From DASUGC01 sp035606665 (GTDB lineage: Bacteria > Acidobacteriota > Vicinamibacteria > Vicinamibacterales > SCN-69-37), in the NCBI GenBank assembly GCA_035606665.1, contig DATNEY010000009.1, forward strand, positions 248,001-312,000: DNA of 64,000 nucleotides, in the 5' to 3' direction. Shown in pieces: positions 24,589-31,947 of the stretch (within the stretch, counting starts at the first letter, position 1; every line of letters begins with the position of its first letter). The notes under the pieces were generated by a model. It was not told the origin of the DNA. It was given only the letters and a program-made list of their open reading frames with translations, and ran no database searches. Both the position numbers and the translations under genes were made by a program.

Positions 24589-24763
24589 GGGGTCAGACCG
24601 GGGTCAGACCACTTTGGAAAAACTCCAACACAAGAAACCCAGCAATTTCTGACAGTTGGGCGCACTCGCTCTTCTTGTCCCGGCGACAGCGGTCAGCGGC
24701 TCTGTTTGTGGCCAGATTTGAGGTGGGAAAAACTCCAAAGTGGTCTGACCCCGGTCTGACCCC
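24589..24763. mobile_element. 175-bp palindromic MITE-like element
   Basis: A perfect 30-bp terminal inverted repeat bounds the element: the left end begins GGGGTCAGACCGGGGTCAGA, the right end finishes with its complement. Each arm contains the 11-mer GGGGTCAGACC twice. Inside, AAAAACTCCAA-type sequence flanks the arms and the centre is non-coding and ordinary. It fills the gap between the converging dehydrogenase and ABC permease genes, three bases from one stop codon. GGGGTCAGACC arms are, to my knowledge, often found near Y1/IS200-like or REP-associated tyrosine transposases; no transposase is present here, so it would be non-autonomous. Confidence 0.75.
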
Positions 24764-24766
24764 CTT

Positions 24767-26392
24767 TTACCCCTCGAACTCCAGGTTCGCGGTTTGAGCC
24801 TGGATCCTCATCCGTATCAACCGATCCACCAGAACACTTGCGGCAATCAGAGTCGCGAAGCTGAGCGCGATCGAGATCGCGTTCCTGTACAGCAACGGCG
24901 CCAGGAGCGGAAAGAACATCGCGCCGAAACTGACGCACGCGACGAGGATGAAGACACGCGTGGACGTCCGATTCCTGGCCGCCGGCTTCGAAAATGGCAG
25001 CTCTGGGTCCGCCAGCGTGATGACGAGCAGCACGAAGTGACTGACCAGCCCGATGAACGCCAGGTGGACGAGCAGGTGCGGGACGTTCGAGGTAAAGAAC
25101 GACAGCACGACGGCGACGCAGGCGACGTAGGGCAGGAGGAAGGTGACGACGAGCACGTTCTTCGCGGCCAGGATCAGCCGCGCGCGATCGGATGGCGAGG
25201 CGAAGAAGATCCAGGACGCCCGGAAGGCGTCGCTTCTGCCCAGGCTCGCCTTGAGCATGGCGGGAAACATCATCATCGCCAGCGTCACCATGCCGAGGCC
25301 GCGCCCGGGTTCGCCGCCACCGAACGGATCCGGCACGCTGCCCGTGCGCGAGATGCCCATGGCGAGGTAGATGATCGTGAGGGGCAGGATCGCGAGCACG
25401 CTCATCCTGAATTTCATGTCGTTGGCGAACTGGCTCCGGATCAGCATCGCAATCGCGCGAGACTCCCCGCTCGTGAACCAGATGGCTTTCCGCGTCCGGA
25501 CTGGCGCGGCCGGTTTCGGCGCGGTCGCGGACGCCAGCGCTCCCAGGCGATCCGCGTAGTCCAGCGACAGCCGGCCGCCGATGAAGGCGCTCAGCGCCGC
25601 GATTCCGATCACCGAGACCGCGGCCGGCACGATCTCGGACGCGCTGTGATGGCCGGCCGCCAGATCGACGTAGCTGGCAAACCACGTCGGCGGAACCATC
25701 AGCACCCAGACCGACTTCGGCATGACCATCGTCGCCAGCACCTGCCGCGACAGCATGCGCGACATCACGAAGTACCCGCCGTACACGAAGAAACTGAAGA
25801 CCATCTGTACGTACGAAAGTGCCCGCTTGATCCGCGCGGCGCCGACAATCGTGACGAGCCAGGAGTAGACAGCGACCATCGAAAAAGCCGTGAAGATCGC
25901 CGCGCCGTAGATCGCCGCCATTGCCGCCAGCCCGACGAGCGCTCCGCCCCTGAGAAAGAACGCACCAATAGGCAGGTACGCGAACAGCGTCGTCATGACC
26001 GTGACGTAGACCAGGACGTTGGCGATTCTCGCGGCGAAGTACGTTCGCGACGTGACCGGCCTGAAACCGAGAATGTGGAAGTCATCGGGCGACGTGATCG
26101 CCGCGTTGTGGTCGAGCAGCGCGGCGGTACCGACCATGAACATGACGTAAGCCAGGACGACGTTCGCGGCCAGGAACTGATCGGCGACCAGTGTGATGAA
26201 GACCGATATGAAGGCGCCGGTAATCGTATAGAAGATGAGCTGGCTGATGACCGCAGCCGCGGCGCGGACCTGACGGCCCTGCGGTCCGCGCACGAACATC
26301 GATGATCTGAGATCGACGACGAGCGCGGCCTTTGTAAGGGCGCGCCACTGGCCGTAGTCGATGTCGAGTGCCGCGAAGAATCTCTCGATCAT
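24767..26392 (-). CDS. ABC transporter permease
   Basis: A 541-residue membrane protein with roughly 12 hydrophobic segments, the permease of the ATP-binding protein encoded just upstream (9 bases away). The N-terminus (FAALDIDYGQWRALTKAALVVDLRSS) is cytoplasmic and is followed by helix pairs such as LIFYTITGAFISVFITLV and VVLAYVMFMVGTAALL. A soluble loop carrying IWFTSGESRAIAMLIRSQFA separates the two halves. This is the large ABC-2-like exporter permease type of unknown substrate. With the M20-type peptidase gene ahead of it, it forms a three-gene operon. The 3' end runs into the MITE-like palindrome. Confidence 0.8.
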   Translation of the reverse strand: MIERFFAALDIDYGQWRALTKAALVVDLRSSMFVRGPQGRQVRAAAAVISQLIFYTITGAFISVFITLVADQFLAANVVLAYVMFMVGTAALLDHNAAITSPDDFHILGFRPVTSRTYFAARIANVLVYVTVMTTLFAYLPIGAFFLRGGALVGLAAMAAIYGAAIFTAFSMVAVYSWLVTIVGAARIKRALSYVQMVFSFFVYGGYFVMSRMLSRQVLATMVMPKSVWVLMVPPTWFASYVDLAAGHHSASEIVPAAVSVIGIAALSAFIGGRLSLDYADRLGALASATAPKPAAPVRTRKAIWFTSGESRAIAMLIRSQFANDMKFRMSVLAILPLTIIYLAMGISRTGSVPDPFGGGEPGRGLGMVTLAMMMFPAMLKASLGRSDAFRASWIFFASPSDRARLILAAKNVLVVTFLLPYVACVAVVLSFFTSNVPHLLVHLAFIGLVSHFVLLVITLADPELPFSKPAARNRTSTRVFILVACVSFGAMFFPLLAPLLYRNAISIALSFATLIAASVLVDRLIRMRIQAQTANLEFEG

Positions 26393-26401
26393 GCGCGCCC
26401 G

Positions 26402-27169
26402 CTAGACGCGCTCGAGCGCCGCGAGAAAGTCGGACGTCACGTCGCTCACGTTTCGGACGCCGGTGAGACGGCTGAACGCCTCTTCGAGCGTGTCCACGCC
26501 CTCGGCGGCCCGGATCTCCGCCGCCGTGCCGGATGCGACGTTCTGACCGTCGTTGATGATCACGATGCGCGTGCAGATGCGCTCGACAACGTCGAGGATG
26601 TGCGACGAGAACATGATCGTCTTGCCCTGCGCGGCCAGCCGCTTCAGCAGCTCCTTCACGACCATCGCGGTGTTCGCATCGAGGCCGTCGAGCGGCTCGT
26701 CGAGAATCAGTACGTCAGGCCGGTGCAGGAGCGCGGCCGCGATGACGACTTTCTGACGCATGCCCTTCGAGAATTCGTTGAGGCGCTGGCCCGCGGTGGA
26801 TGCGAGGCCGAAGAGATCGAGCAGCTCATGGCGGCGTGCCGCCGCGGATGCGGTCTCGAGGTGGTGCAGGCACGACACGAGCTCCAGGTATTCGCCCGCC
26901 GTGAGGCTGTCGTACAACGCGGGCGTTTCCGGCACGTAGCCGACCCGCTTCTTCACTTCCAGCGGTTGTTCGACAACGTCAAAGCCGCAGACTCGCGTCC
27001 GGCCGGAGTCGGGCTTGATGAGGCCCGTGATGACCTTCACCGTCGTGGACTTGCCGGCACCGTTCGGCCCGAGGAAGCCGACGATCTCGCCCGGCTCGAC
27101 GTACAGGTCGAGTTTGTCCACGGCGACCTTGTCGCCGTAGTGCTTCGTCAGCCGCTCAACCTGGATCAT
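26402..27169 (-). CDS. ABC transporter ATP-binding protein
   Basis: A 255-residue ATPase. The start at MIQVERLTKHYGDK is preferred because it begins the first strand of the fold and forms ATGA with the stop of the upstream peptidase. Walker A is GPNGAGKST, the signature is LNEFSKGMRQKV with the family's usual variant, Walker B is VLILDEPLDGLD and the H-loop is MFSSHILDVVERI. It energises the downstream permease, most likely an exporter of the ABC-2 class. The substrate cannot be deduced. Confidence 0.95.
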   Translation of the reverse strand: MIQVERLTKHYGDKVAVDKLDLYVEPGEIVGFLGPNGAGKSTTVKVITGLIKPDSGRTRVCGFDVVEQPLEVKKRVGYVPETPALYDSLTAGEYLELVSCLHHLETASAAARRHELLDLFGLASTAGQRLNEFSKGMRQKVVIAAALLHRPDVLILDEPLDGLDANTAMVVKELLKRLAAQGKTIMFSSHILDVVERICTRIVIINDGQNVASGTAAEIRAAEGVDTLEEAFSRLTGVRNVSDVTSDFLAALERV

Positions 27170-28458
27170 CGGAGATCCGCCGCGGCGACGAGCGTCGCGA
27201 GCAGGACCCGGATGCCTTTGAGGCTGTCTGCCTTCTCGACGTCGATCCACTCCTCGAGCGCGTGCGCGCGATCGCCGCGTCCGCCGGAGTTGAGCCGGAT
27301 CCCCTGCATGCCCATGCTGATCGGCACGTTGGCGTCGGTGCTGCTGAAACCGAGCGATGGCGTCAGGCCCTCGGCGCGGGCGGCCGCGACGGCGATCTGG
27401 ACCAGTGGCGTCGTCGCCGGCAGCTGACCGGACGGTCGATCTCCCACGAGCTTCACGTCCGCGGCGAGCTTGCCCTCTTTCGTCGACCGCACCTTATTCT
27501 CTTCGTCCACAGACTGGCGGACGATCATGAGGAACGCCGTCTCGAGTTTTTCGAGCTCGACCGGCGATTCCGATCGCATGTCGACTTCCATGAAGGTCTC
27601 GAACGGAATCGAGTTCACGGACGTTCCGCCGCCCACGACGCCCACGTTGAACGTGGTTTTCGGCGACGCGGGGACGGTGACTTGCGACAGCTTCTCCATC
27701 GCGGCGCCCATGGCGAACGCCGGATTCACCAGACCGAAGGCGCCGTAGCTGTGACCGCCGGGACCCTTGAACGTCACGCGGTACCGCTTGCTGCCCACGC
27801 CGCCGTTGACGATGCTGCTGCCGACGCCGGCGCCATCCACCGCGATGACCTGTTTGATGCGGTCTTTGTACTTGCCCTTCTGCAGCAGGTGCTTCACGCC
27901 GCGAAGGTCGCCGAGGCCTTCTTCGCCAACGTTGCCGACAAACAGGATGTCCGACGCGGTTCTGATGCCGGCCTCGTCCATCGCCCGCACCATCGCAAGC
28001 AGCACGGCCAGCGATCGCGTGTTGTCGCCGACACCTGGCGCGGTCAGCCGGGTGCCATTGCGTTTCACGGTGACGTCCGTGCCTTCGGGAAACACCGTGT
28101 CGAGGTGCGCGAGGATGGCGACGACGGGTCCGCCGGCTGCGTTCGTGCCGCGCCGGAGGCCCATGACGTTGCCGATCTCGTCACGCTCGACGTCGGCGAG
28201 CCTGTGCGCGCGCAGCATCTGCAGATACGCCGCGCCGCGCTTGTCTTCCATGAACGACGGCGCGGGGATCTCGGTCAGGGCGATGATTTCCGAAACAAGC
28301 CTGTCGTGATCGCGATCGATCGCCGCCATCGCGGCCCCGAACCGCGCGTCCGCGACAACGCGCTTCACTCTCGCGTCAGGCGTATCTATTTGCGTGGATC
28401 CGGTCAGCAGTACGAATACGAGCGCGGGGACCAGCGCCCCGAGTCCTGCGGTGTTCAT
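27166..28458 (-). CDS. Secreted M20-family metallopeptidase (PepT-like)
   Basis: A 430-residue protein with an N-terminal signal sequence (LGALVPALVFVLLTGSTQ). The M20/M25/M40 zinc site is clear: LAHLDTVFPEGT (His and Asp), GVGDNTRSLA (bridging Asp), VGNVGEEGLGDLRG (catalytic Glu pair), AVDGAG and a C-terminal GDRAHALEEWI with the last His. The dimerisation domain lies between (GPGGHSYGAFG, VVGGGTSVNSIPFE). It probably cleaves short peptides in the periplasm. As first gene of the operon with the ABC exporter it may process something the exporter handles, but that link is only positional. Confidence 0.88.
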   Translation of the reverse strand: MNTAGLGALVPALVFVLLTGSTQIDTPDARVKRVVADARFGAAMAAIDRDHDRLVSEIIALTEIPAPSFMEDKRGAAYLQMLRAHRLADVERDEIGNVMGLRRGTNAAGGPVVAILAHLDTVFPEGTDVTVKRNGTRLTAPGVGDNTRSLAVLLAMVRAMDEAGIRTASDILFVGNVGEEGLGDLRGVKHLLQKGKYKDRIKQVIAVDGAGVGSSIVNGGVGSKRYRVTFKGPGGHSYGAFGLVNPAFAMGAAMEKLSQVTVPASPKTTFNVGVVGGGTSVNSIPFETFMEVDMRSESPVELEKLETAFLMIVRQSVDEENKVRSTKEGKLAADVKLVGDRPSGQLPATTPLVQIAVAAARAEGLTPSLGFSSTDANVPISMGMQGIRLNSGGRGDRAHALEEWIDVEKADSLKGIRVLLATLVAAADLR

Positions 28459-28486
28459 GTCAGGGACATTCTATTTGTGTCTTGGG

Positions 28487-28548
28487 TTCACATGAAGCAA
28501 TGAAGGAATTGAAGTCAGGCCTTCATTGCCTTCATTCCTTCATGTGAA
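28487..28548. repeat. Short-unit inverted repeat (ATGAAGGA type), possible bidirectional terminator
   Basis: A 28-base arm TTCACATGAAGCAATGAAGG (continuing AATTGAAG) faces its near-complement across a 6-base loop TCAGGC; 25 of 28 positions pair. The arm is built of 8-bp units like ATGAAGCA and ATGAAGGA. It lies between the start of the M20 peptidase and the stop codon of the TlpA-like gene upstream, ending one base before that TAG. It could end the upstream transcript. It also belongs with the other short-unit inverted repeats; CATGAAG units recur at 31.8 kb. Confidence 0.75.
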
Positions 28549-28549
28549 T

Positions 28550-29848
28550 CTATTTCTCGCCGAGCAGCTGCTCGATGAACTTCGCCAGTCTCGGCTCGTT
28601 CGCGTCGTCGTAGCCGACCATGATCAGGCGGATGCGGCCCTGCTTGTCGATGATCTGAATCTGCGGGATGCCGCCGACCTTGTAGGCGGTGTCGTTTGGA
28701 TCCGGCCCGGGTGAATAGACGACCACGCCGTTTTTGACCGCCCCGGTGATCCGTTCGGTGATCGCGATGGGAACGTCGAGGTGATGCTCGGCGAAGTACG
28801 TGCGGTCACGACTGATCTCGGTCGCGGCGTCGAGATTCTGCTCGCGCTCGAAGTAGCCGTAGAGTCGCGTCGCCAATGCGACACGGAAACCTTTCGGCCC
28901 GTACTTTTCTCGGAGGCGGTTGATGCCGGGGTAGCTCTCCTTGCACGGGCCGCACCAGTGCGCCGTGAATTCGAGCAGCGTGACGTGGCCCTTCATGTCG
29001 AGCGTCGTCGCCGATGAGGCGCCGTTCAGCCAGACGGGCGCCGTGATCGGAGCGGCCTCGGTGCCGACCAGCAGATACCGCTCGAGCGTCGGGTTGATCC
29101 GTGCCGCCACGCCAGGGATCTCCGGCCACTCGACCGGCGCTCGCTTCAGCAGGGCGACCGCGCGATCATTCATGCCCTGGCCGGCCCAGGCTTCGGCCAT
29201 GTTGACATATGCCGACAGGATTGATGGTCCGTACTTCTTGCGGAGATCCGGCGAGAGCGGGATCCCGCGCTCGATGAGCCACGTCGAGTGTTTGATGATG
29301 CCGGCGTCGATGTCGTCGGCACGGTAGTAGCCGTTCATCGAGGAATGCGCGTTGAACTTCTGATCGAACGCGTCGGCGTCCGTGAACGCATCGAGGTCGT
29401 CCACCATCTTCTCGAGGCGCGCGTTGCGTTCGTCCCCCTTGGGCTCGCGCAGCGTCAGGCGGATCGACTGCAGCATCAGCTGCGCGCGATCGGATGCGGC
29501 AAGGGACTTCGAGGCCATCGCGCGGGCGACCGCGGCGTTCGCCTCGACGAGCATGCCGGCGTCAGAGTAGAGATCGGCGAGACCCGAGAGATCTCTTTCA
29601 GCGACGGTCTTGACGTCGTACTTCGCCGCGCACTCCTTGATCATCGATGTGCGCTCGGCGCTGAGCTTGCTGGCGCTTTCGGACGTCATCGGCCGAAGCT
29701 CCTGCGATCGCTTCGTGACGTAGGCGCGGACGTCGGTGAGGCACTGGAGGGGCGTCTGTGAAGGCGGCGCCTGGCTCTGGGCGTCCAGAAGGACCGCGCC
29801 GGCGGCAAATCCGAGAACGCTCACGAGGGCGACGCGCGTGCGGTTCAT
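28550..29848 (-). CDS. TlpA-like secreted thioredoxin-fold protein with N-terminal helical domain
   Basis: A 432-residue exported protein. A signal peptide (RVALVSVLGFAAGAVLLDAQS) is followed by a helical domain of about 230 residues without a recognised family, then a redoxin domain with ITAPVWLNGASSATTLDMKG and the active site FTAHWCGPCKESYPG near residue 295. The domain ends VGGIPQIQIIDKQGRIRLIMVG, including the cis-Pro loop. It should reduce or isomerise disulfides in the periplasm. The next gene downstream of its promoter side encodes a DsbD-like reductase (15 bases away), a natural electron donor, so both act in the same redox pathway. Confidence 0.88.
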   Translation of the reverse strand: MNRTRVALVSVLGFAAGAVLLDAQSQAPPSQTPLQCLTDVRAYVTKRSQELRPMTSESASKLSAERTSMIKECAAKYDVKTVAERDLSGLADLYSDAGMLVEANAAVARAMASKSLAASDRAQLMLQSIRLTLREPKGDERNARLEKMVDDLDAFTDADAFDQKFNAHSSMNGYYRADDIDAGIIKHSTWLIERGIPLSPDLRKKYGPSILSAYVNMAEAWAGQGMNDRAVALLKRAPVEWPEIPGVAARINPTLERYLLVGTEAAPITAPVWLNGASSATTLDMKGHVTLLEFTAHWCGPCKESYPGINRLREKYGPKGFRVALATRLYGYFEREQNLDAATEISRDRTYFAEHHLDVPIAITERITGAVKNGVVVYSPGPDPNDTAYKVGGIPQIQIIDKQGRIRLIMVGYDDANEPRLAKFIEQLLGEK

Positions 29849-29863
29849 GGTCAGGCTCCGTGG

Positions 29864-31783
29864 TTAGTTCAGTCCCCGTTGTAGAAACGCGACGTATTCC
29901 GCCGGGTCCCGCGTCAGGCCGCCGAAGGCGACCTTCGGCCGGCCATCCGGCGCTATCACCGCATAGTAGGGCAGCGCGACCGTTCCAAACATCTTTTCTT
30001 CCATCCGCTGGAAACGCTTATTCGACTCGTCGCGGCCATCGGTATAGAGCCGCACGCGGACGTACCGCACGAGCTCCCTGGCCACTTCGGGCCGCGGAAA
30101 CATGTTGGCTTCCATCCAGCGGCAATTCGTGCACGTGTACCCGGTGAAGTCCACGAGCAGAGGACGGTTGTCGCGCGCGGCCTCGGCAAGCGCCCCATCG
30201 TAGTCATTCAGAACCCAGGGCAGCTCGCCGCGCTCGTCGAGAGCCACCATGTCCGCCGGCGGAAGGAATGCTTCGAGTTCGCCGAGTCTTCGGCCCATGA
30301 TGCCGCTGCCCAGCCACGCGCTCAGCCCGAGGGTCATCACTGTCGCGGCCAGCCGCGCCAGACGCGGCCGTCCGAGCCGCGGCGCATGGCCGATGCGCGT
30401 GACTCCCGCGAAATACAGGGCGAGCACGATCGCGATCAGAATCCATGCACCCAGCACGACCTCGCGCGTGAAGATCTGCCAGCCCCAGACGAGATCGGCG
30501 TTCGACAGGAACTTGAGCGCGGCCGCGAGTTCCAGCAGCCCCATCACCGCCTTCACCGTAACGAGCCATGGCCCCGATTTCGGCAACGATGCGATCCATC
30601 CAGGCGCGAGCGCGAGGCCGACGAACGGGGCGGCAAATACCGTCGAGAACGCCAGCATGCCCGCGAGCGGCCATTGCCAGTCGCCTTGCGACGCGACGAC
30701 CAGCAGGGTACCGAGGAACGGCGCGGTGCACGTGAACGACGTGATCGTGAACGCGAGGCCCATCAGCAACGTGCCCGCCCATCGGCCGCGGCCTTCGTCC
30801 GCGCGGGCCATCCTGTTCACGAACCGCGATGGCAGCGCCATCTCCCGGACGCCGAAGAGGCTCAGCGCGAACGCGACGAAGAGCGCGGTGACGCCAAGGT
30901 TCAGCCAGGGATCGGCGGCGAAACGATTGAGTCCCGCCGCGCCGAATCCGACCGCCAGCGTGAATCCGACCGCCGTGAACGTGAGCACGATGCCGAGTCC
31001 ATACAGCACCGCGTCGATCACCGCGCCGCTCTTTCTTGCGCTCGCGCGGTTCGTGAAGAAGGAGACGGTGATCGGCACCATCGGAAACACGCACGGTGTG
31101 AGGAGCGACAACGCGCCCATCAGGGCCGCGAGACTCACGTACGCGGAGAACGTGGATGCGGATCGAGAGGCGAGATCAGGTACGACGGGCACGTCCGGTA
31201 CGTCCGGTACTCGGAACGAACTGACGCCGTCAGCCTTTTCTAAGGAAGTCGGAGGCGTTAGCTCGTTCCTCGTACCTGACGTACCGGACGTACCTGTCGT
31301 ACCCGACGTACCGATAAGTGTCTTCAGCTCAACGTCCGTCGGCGGCAGGCACAGCCTTTGGTTGCAAGTCTGATAAGTGACGACGATACGAAGCGCGTCG
31401 GACCCTGAAGGCGTTCCCGCGTGCTTCACGGGCACTTTGAAAATCGCCTTACTCTCGTAGTACTCCGTGTCGAAACCGAAGTTGGGATCGAACGAGACGT
31501 GGTGGAGCGGACCGGCGACGGGTCCTGCCGATTTGAACGGACTGTCCTTCGCAACGCCTATGACCAGCGCGACCGGGCCACCCGGCGCCTGCGTCAGCGA
31601 GTAGACCTTCCAGCCTTCATCGATGACGGCGGTGATCGTCGCGTCAATCGTCCTACCCGACGCCGCAGCGGCAGGGAGCGGCCCAATCGACCAGGTGACG
31701 GGAACTGGAGTCTGAGCCGCGGCGGGGACGGCGACACAGGCACACAGCGCGGCGCAAAGAGCGAGCAATCGGCCGCGCTGCAT
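29864..31783 (-). CDS. DsbD-like thiol:disulfide reductase with an in-frame repeat insertion
   Basis: About 639 residues from MQRGRLLALC, which begins a signal peptide (to AVPAAAQ). Domains in order: an N-terminal DsbC/DsbD-alpha-like periplasmic domain with TCNQRLCLPPTDVEL; an abnormal linker (residues about 157-202); an eight-helix-type membrane domain with LTPCVFPMVPITVSFF and ITSFTCTAPFLGTLLV, the Cys pair that relays electrons; and a C-terminal thioredoxin-like domain with FTGYTCTNCRWMEANMF. The linker reads as repeated Gly-Thr-Ser, then RNELTPPTSLEKADG, then repeated Val-Pro-Asp. It is encoded by a GTACGTC-type inverted array. The frame is intact, so the protein is probably functional. 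It supplies reductant to the TlpA-like protein encoded next. Confidence 0.9.
   Translation of the reverse strand: MQRGRLLALCAALCACVAVPAAAQTPVPVTWSIGPLPAAAASGRTIDATITAVIDEGWKVYSLTQAPGGPVALVIGVAKDSPFKSAGPVAGPLHHVSFDPNFGFDTEYYESKAIFKVPVKHAGTPSGSDALRIVVTYQTCNQRLCLPPTDVELKTLIGTSGTTGTSGTSGTRNELTPPTSLEKADGVSSFRVPDVPDVPVVPDLASRSASTFSAYVSLAALMGALSLLTPCVFPMVPITVSFFTNRASARKSGAVIDAVLYGLGIVLTFTAVGFTLAVGFGAAGLNRFAADPWLNLGVTALFVAFALSLFGVREMALPSRFVNRMARADEGRGRWAGTLLMGLAFTITSFTCTAPFLGTLLVVASQGDWQWPLAGMLAFSTVFAAPFVGLALAPGWIASLPKSGPWLVTVKAVMGLLELAAALKFLSNADLVWGWQIFTREVVLGAWILIAIVLALYFAGVTRIGHAPRLGRPRLARLAATVMTLGLSAWLGSGIMGRRLGELEAFLPPADMVALDERGELPWVLNDYDGALAEAARDNRPLLVDFTGYTCTNCRWMEANMFPRPEVARELVRYVRVRLYTDGRDESNKRFQRMEEKMFGTVALPYYAVIAPDGRPKVAFGGLTRDPAEYVAFLQRGLN
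31178..31314. repeat. Inverted array of GTACGTCCG-type units inside the dsbD-like gene
   Basis: The left arm (31178-31210) and right arm (about 31271-31314) are built of 9-bp GTAC-containing units. The core (31211-31270) has GGAACGAACTGACGCC (31213-31228) facing a near-complement GGCGTTAGCTCGTTCC (31254-31269). The 16-bp core start differs at one base from that of the array at 22.1 kb. In both places the open frame reads GTRN, then E or A, then LTP, then a variable stretch, then FRVPDVPD or FVVPDVPD. The element is thus a second copy of one family, placed in frame in a coding sequence. Confidence 0.88.
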
Positions 31784-31802
31784 CAATGAGCATTGTATTG
31801 AA

Positions 31803-31932
31803 CCATGAAGCTCATGAAGGACATGGAGCACACGTGACTTAGCGGTCCAGCAAAGCCAGGCCCTCCCTGACCCACCCTCGGCGGCGCCAGGTCAAGCCCC
31901 GCGTGTCTTCATGTCCTTCATGCGCTTGATGG
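31803..31932. repeat. Inverted repeat of 9-bp CATGAAGGA units
   Basis: The left arm carries CATGAAGCT, CATGAAGGA and CATGGAGCA in tandem. The right arm, 67 bases away, is the near-complement (CGTGTCTTCATGTCCTTCAT). It occupies the gap between the dsbD-like gene and the subtilase, both on the minus strand, and holds no gene. It probably folds into a long stem in the leader of the dsbD-like gene or behind the subtilase stop. Same class as the other short-unit inverted arrays. Confidence 0.75.
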
Positions 31933-31947
31933 TCAACTGCTCTTGAT

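Noticed and set aside
24794..26305. A 503-codon + strand frame antisense to the ABC permease
   Set aside because: Composition is extreme in Arg, Asp, Glu and His, as expected for the antisense of a hydrophobic protein in GC-rich DNA; the permease strand has clear membrane segments.
27262..28503. A long + strand frame antisense to the M20 peptidase
   Set aside because: His/Arg-rich shadow; the minus strand has a signal peptide and complete metal-binding motifs.
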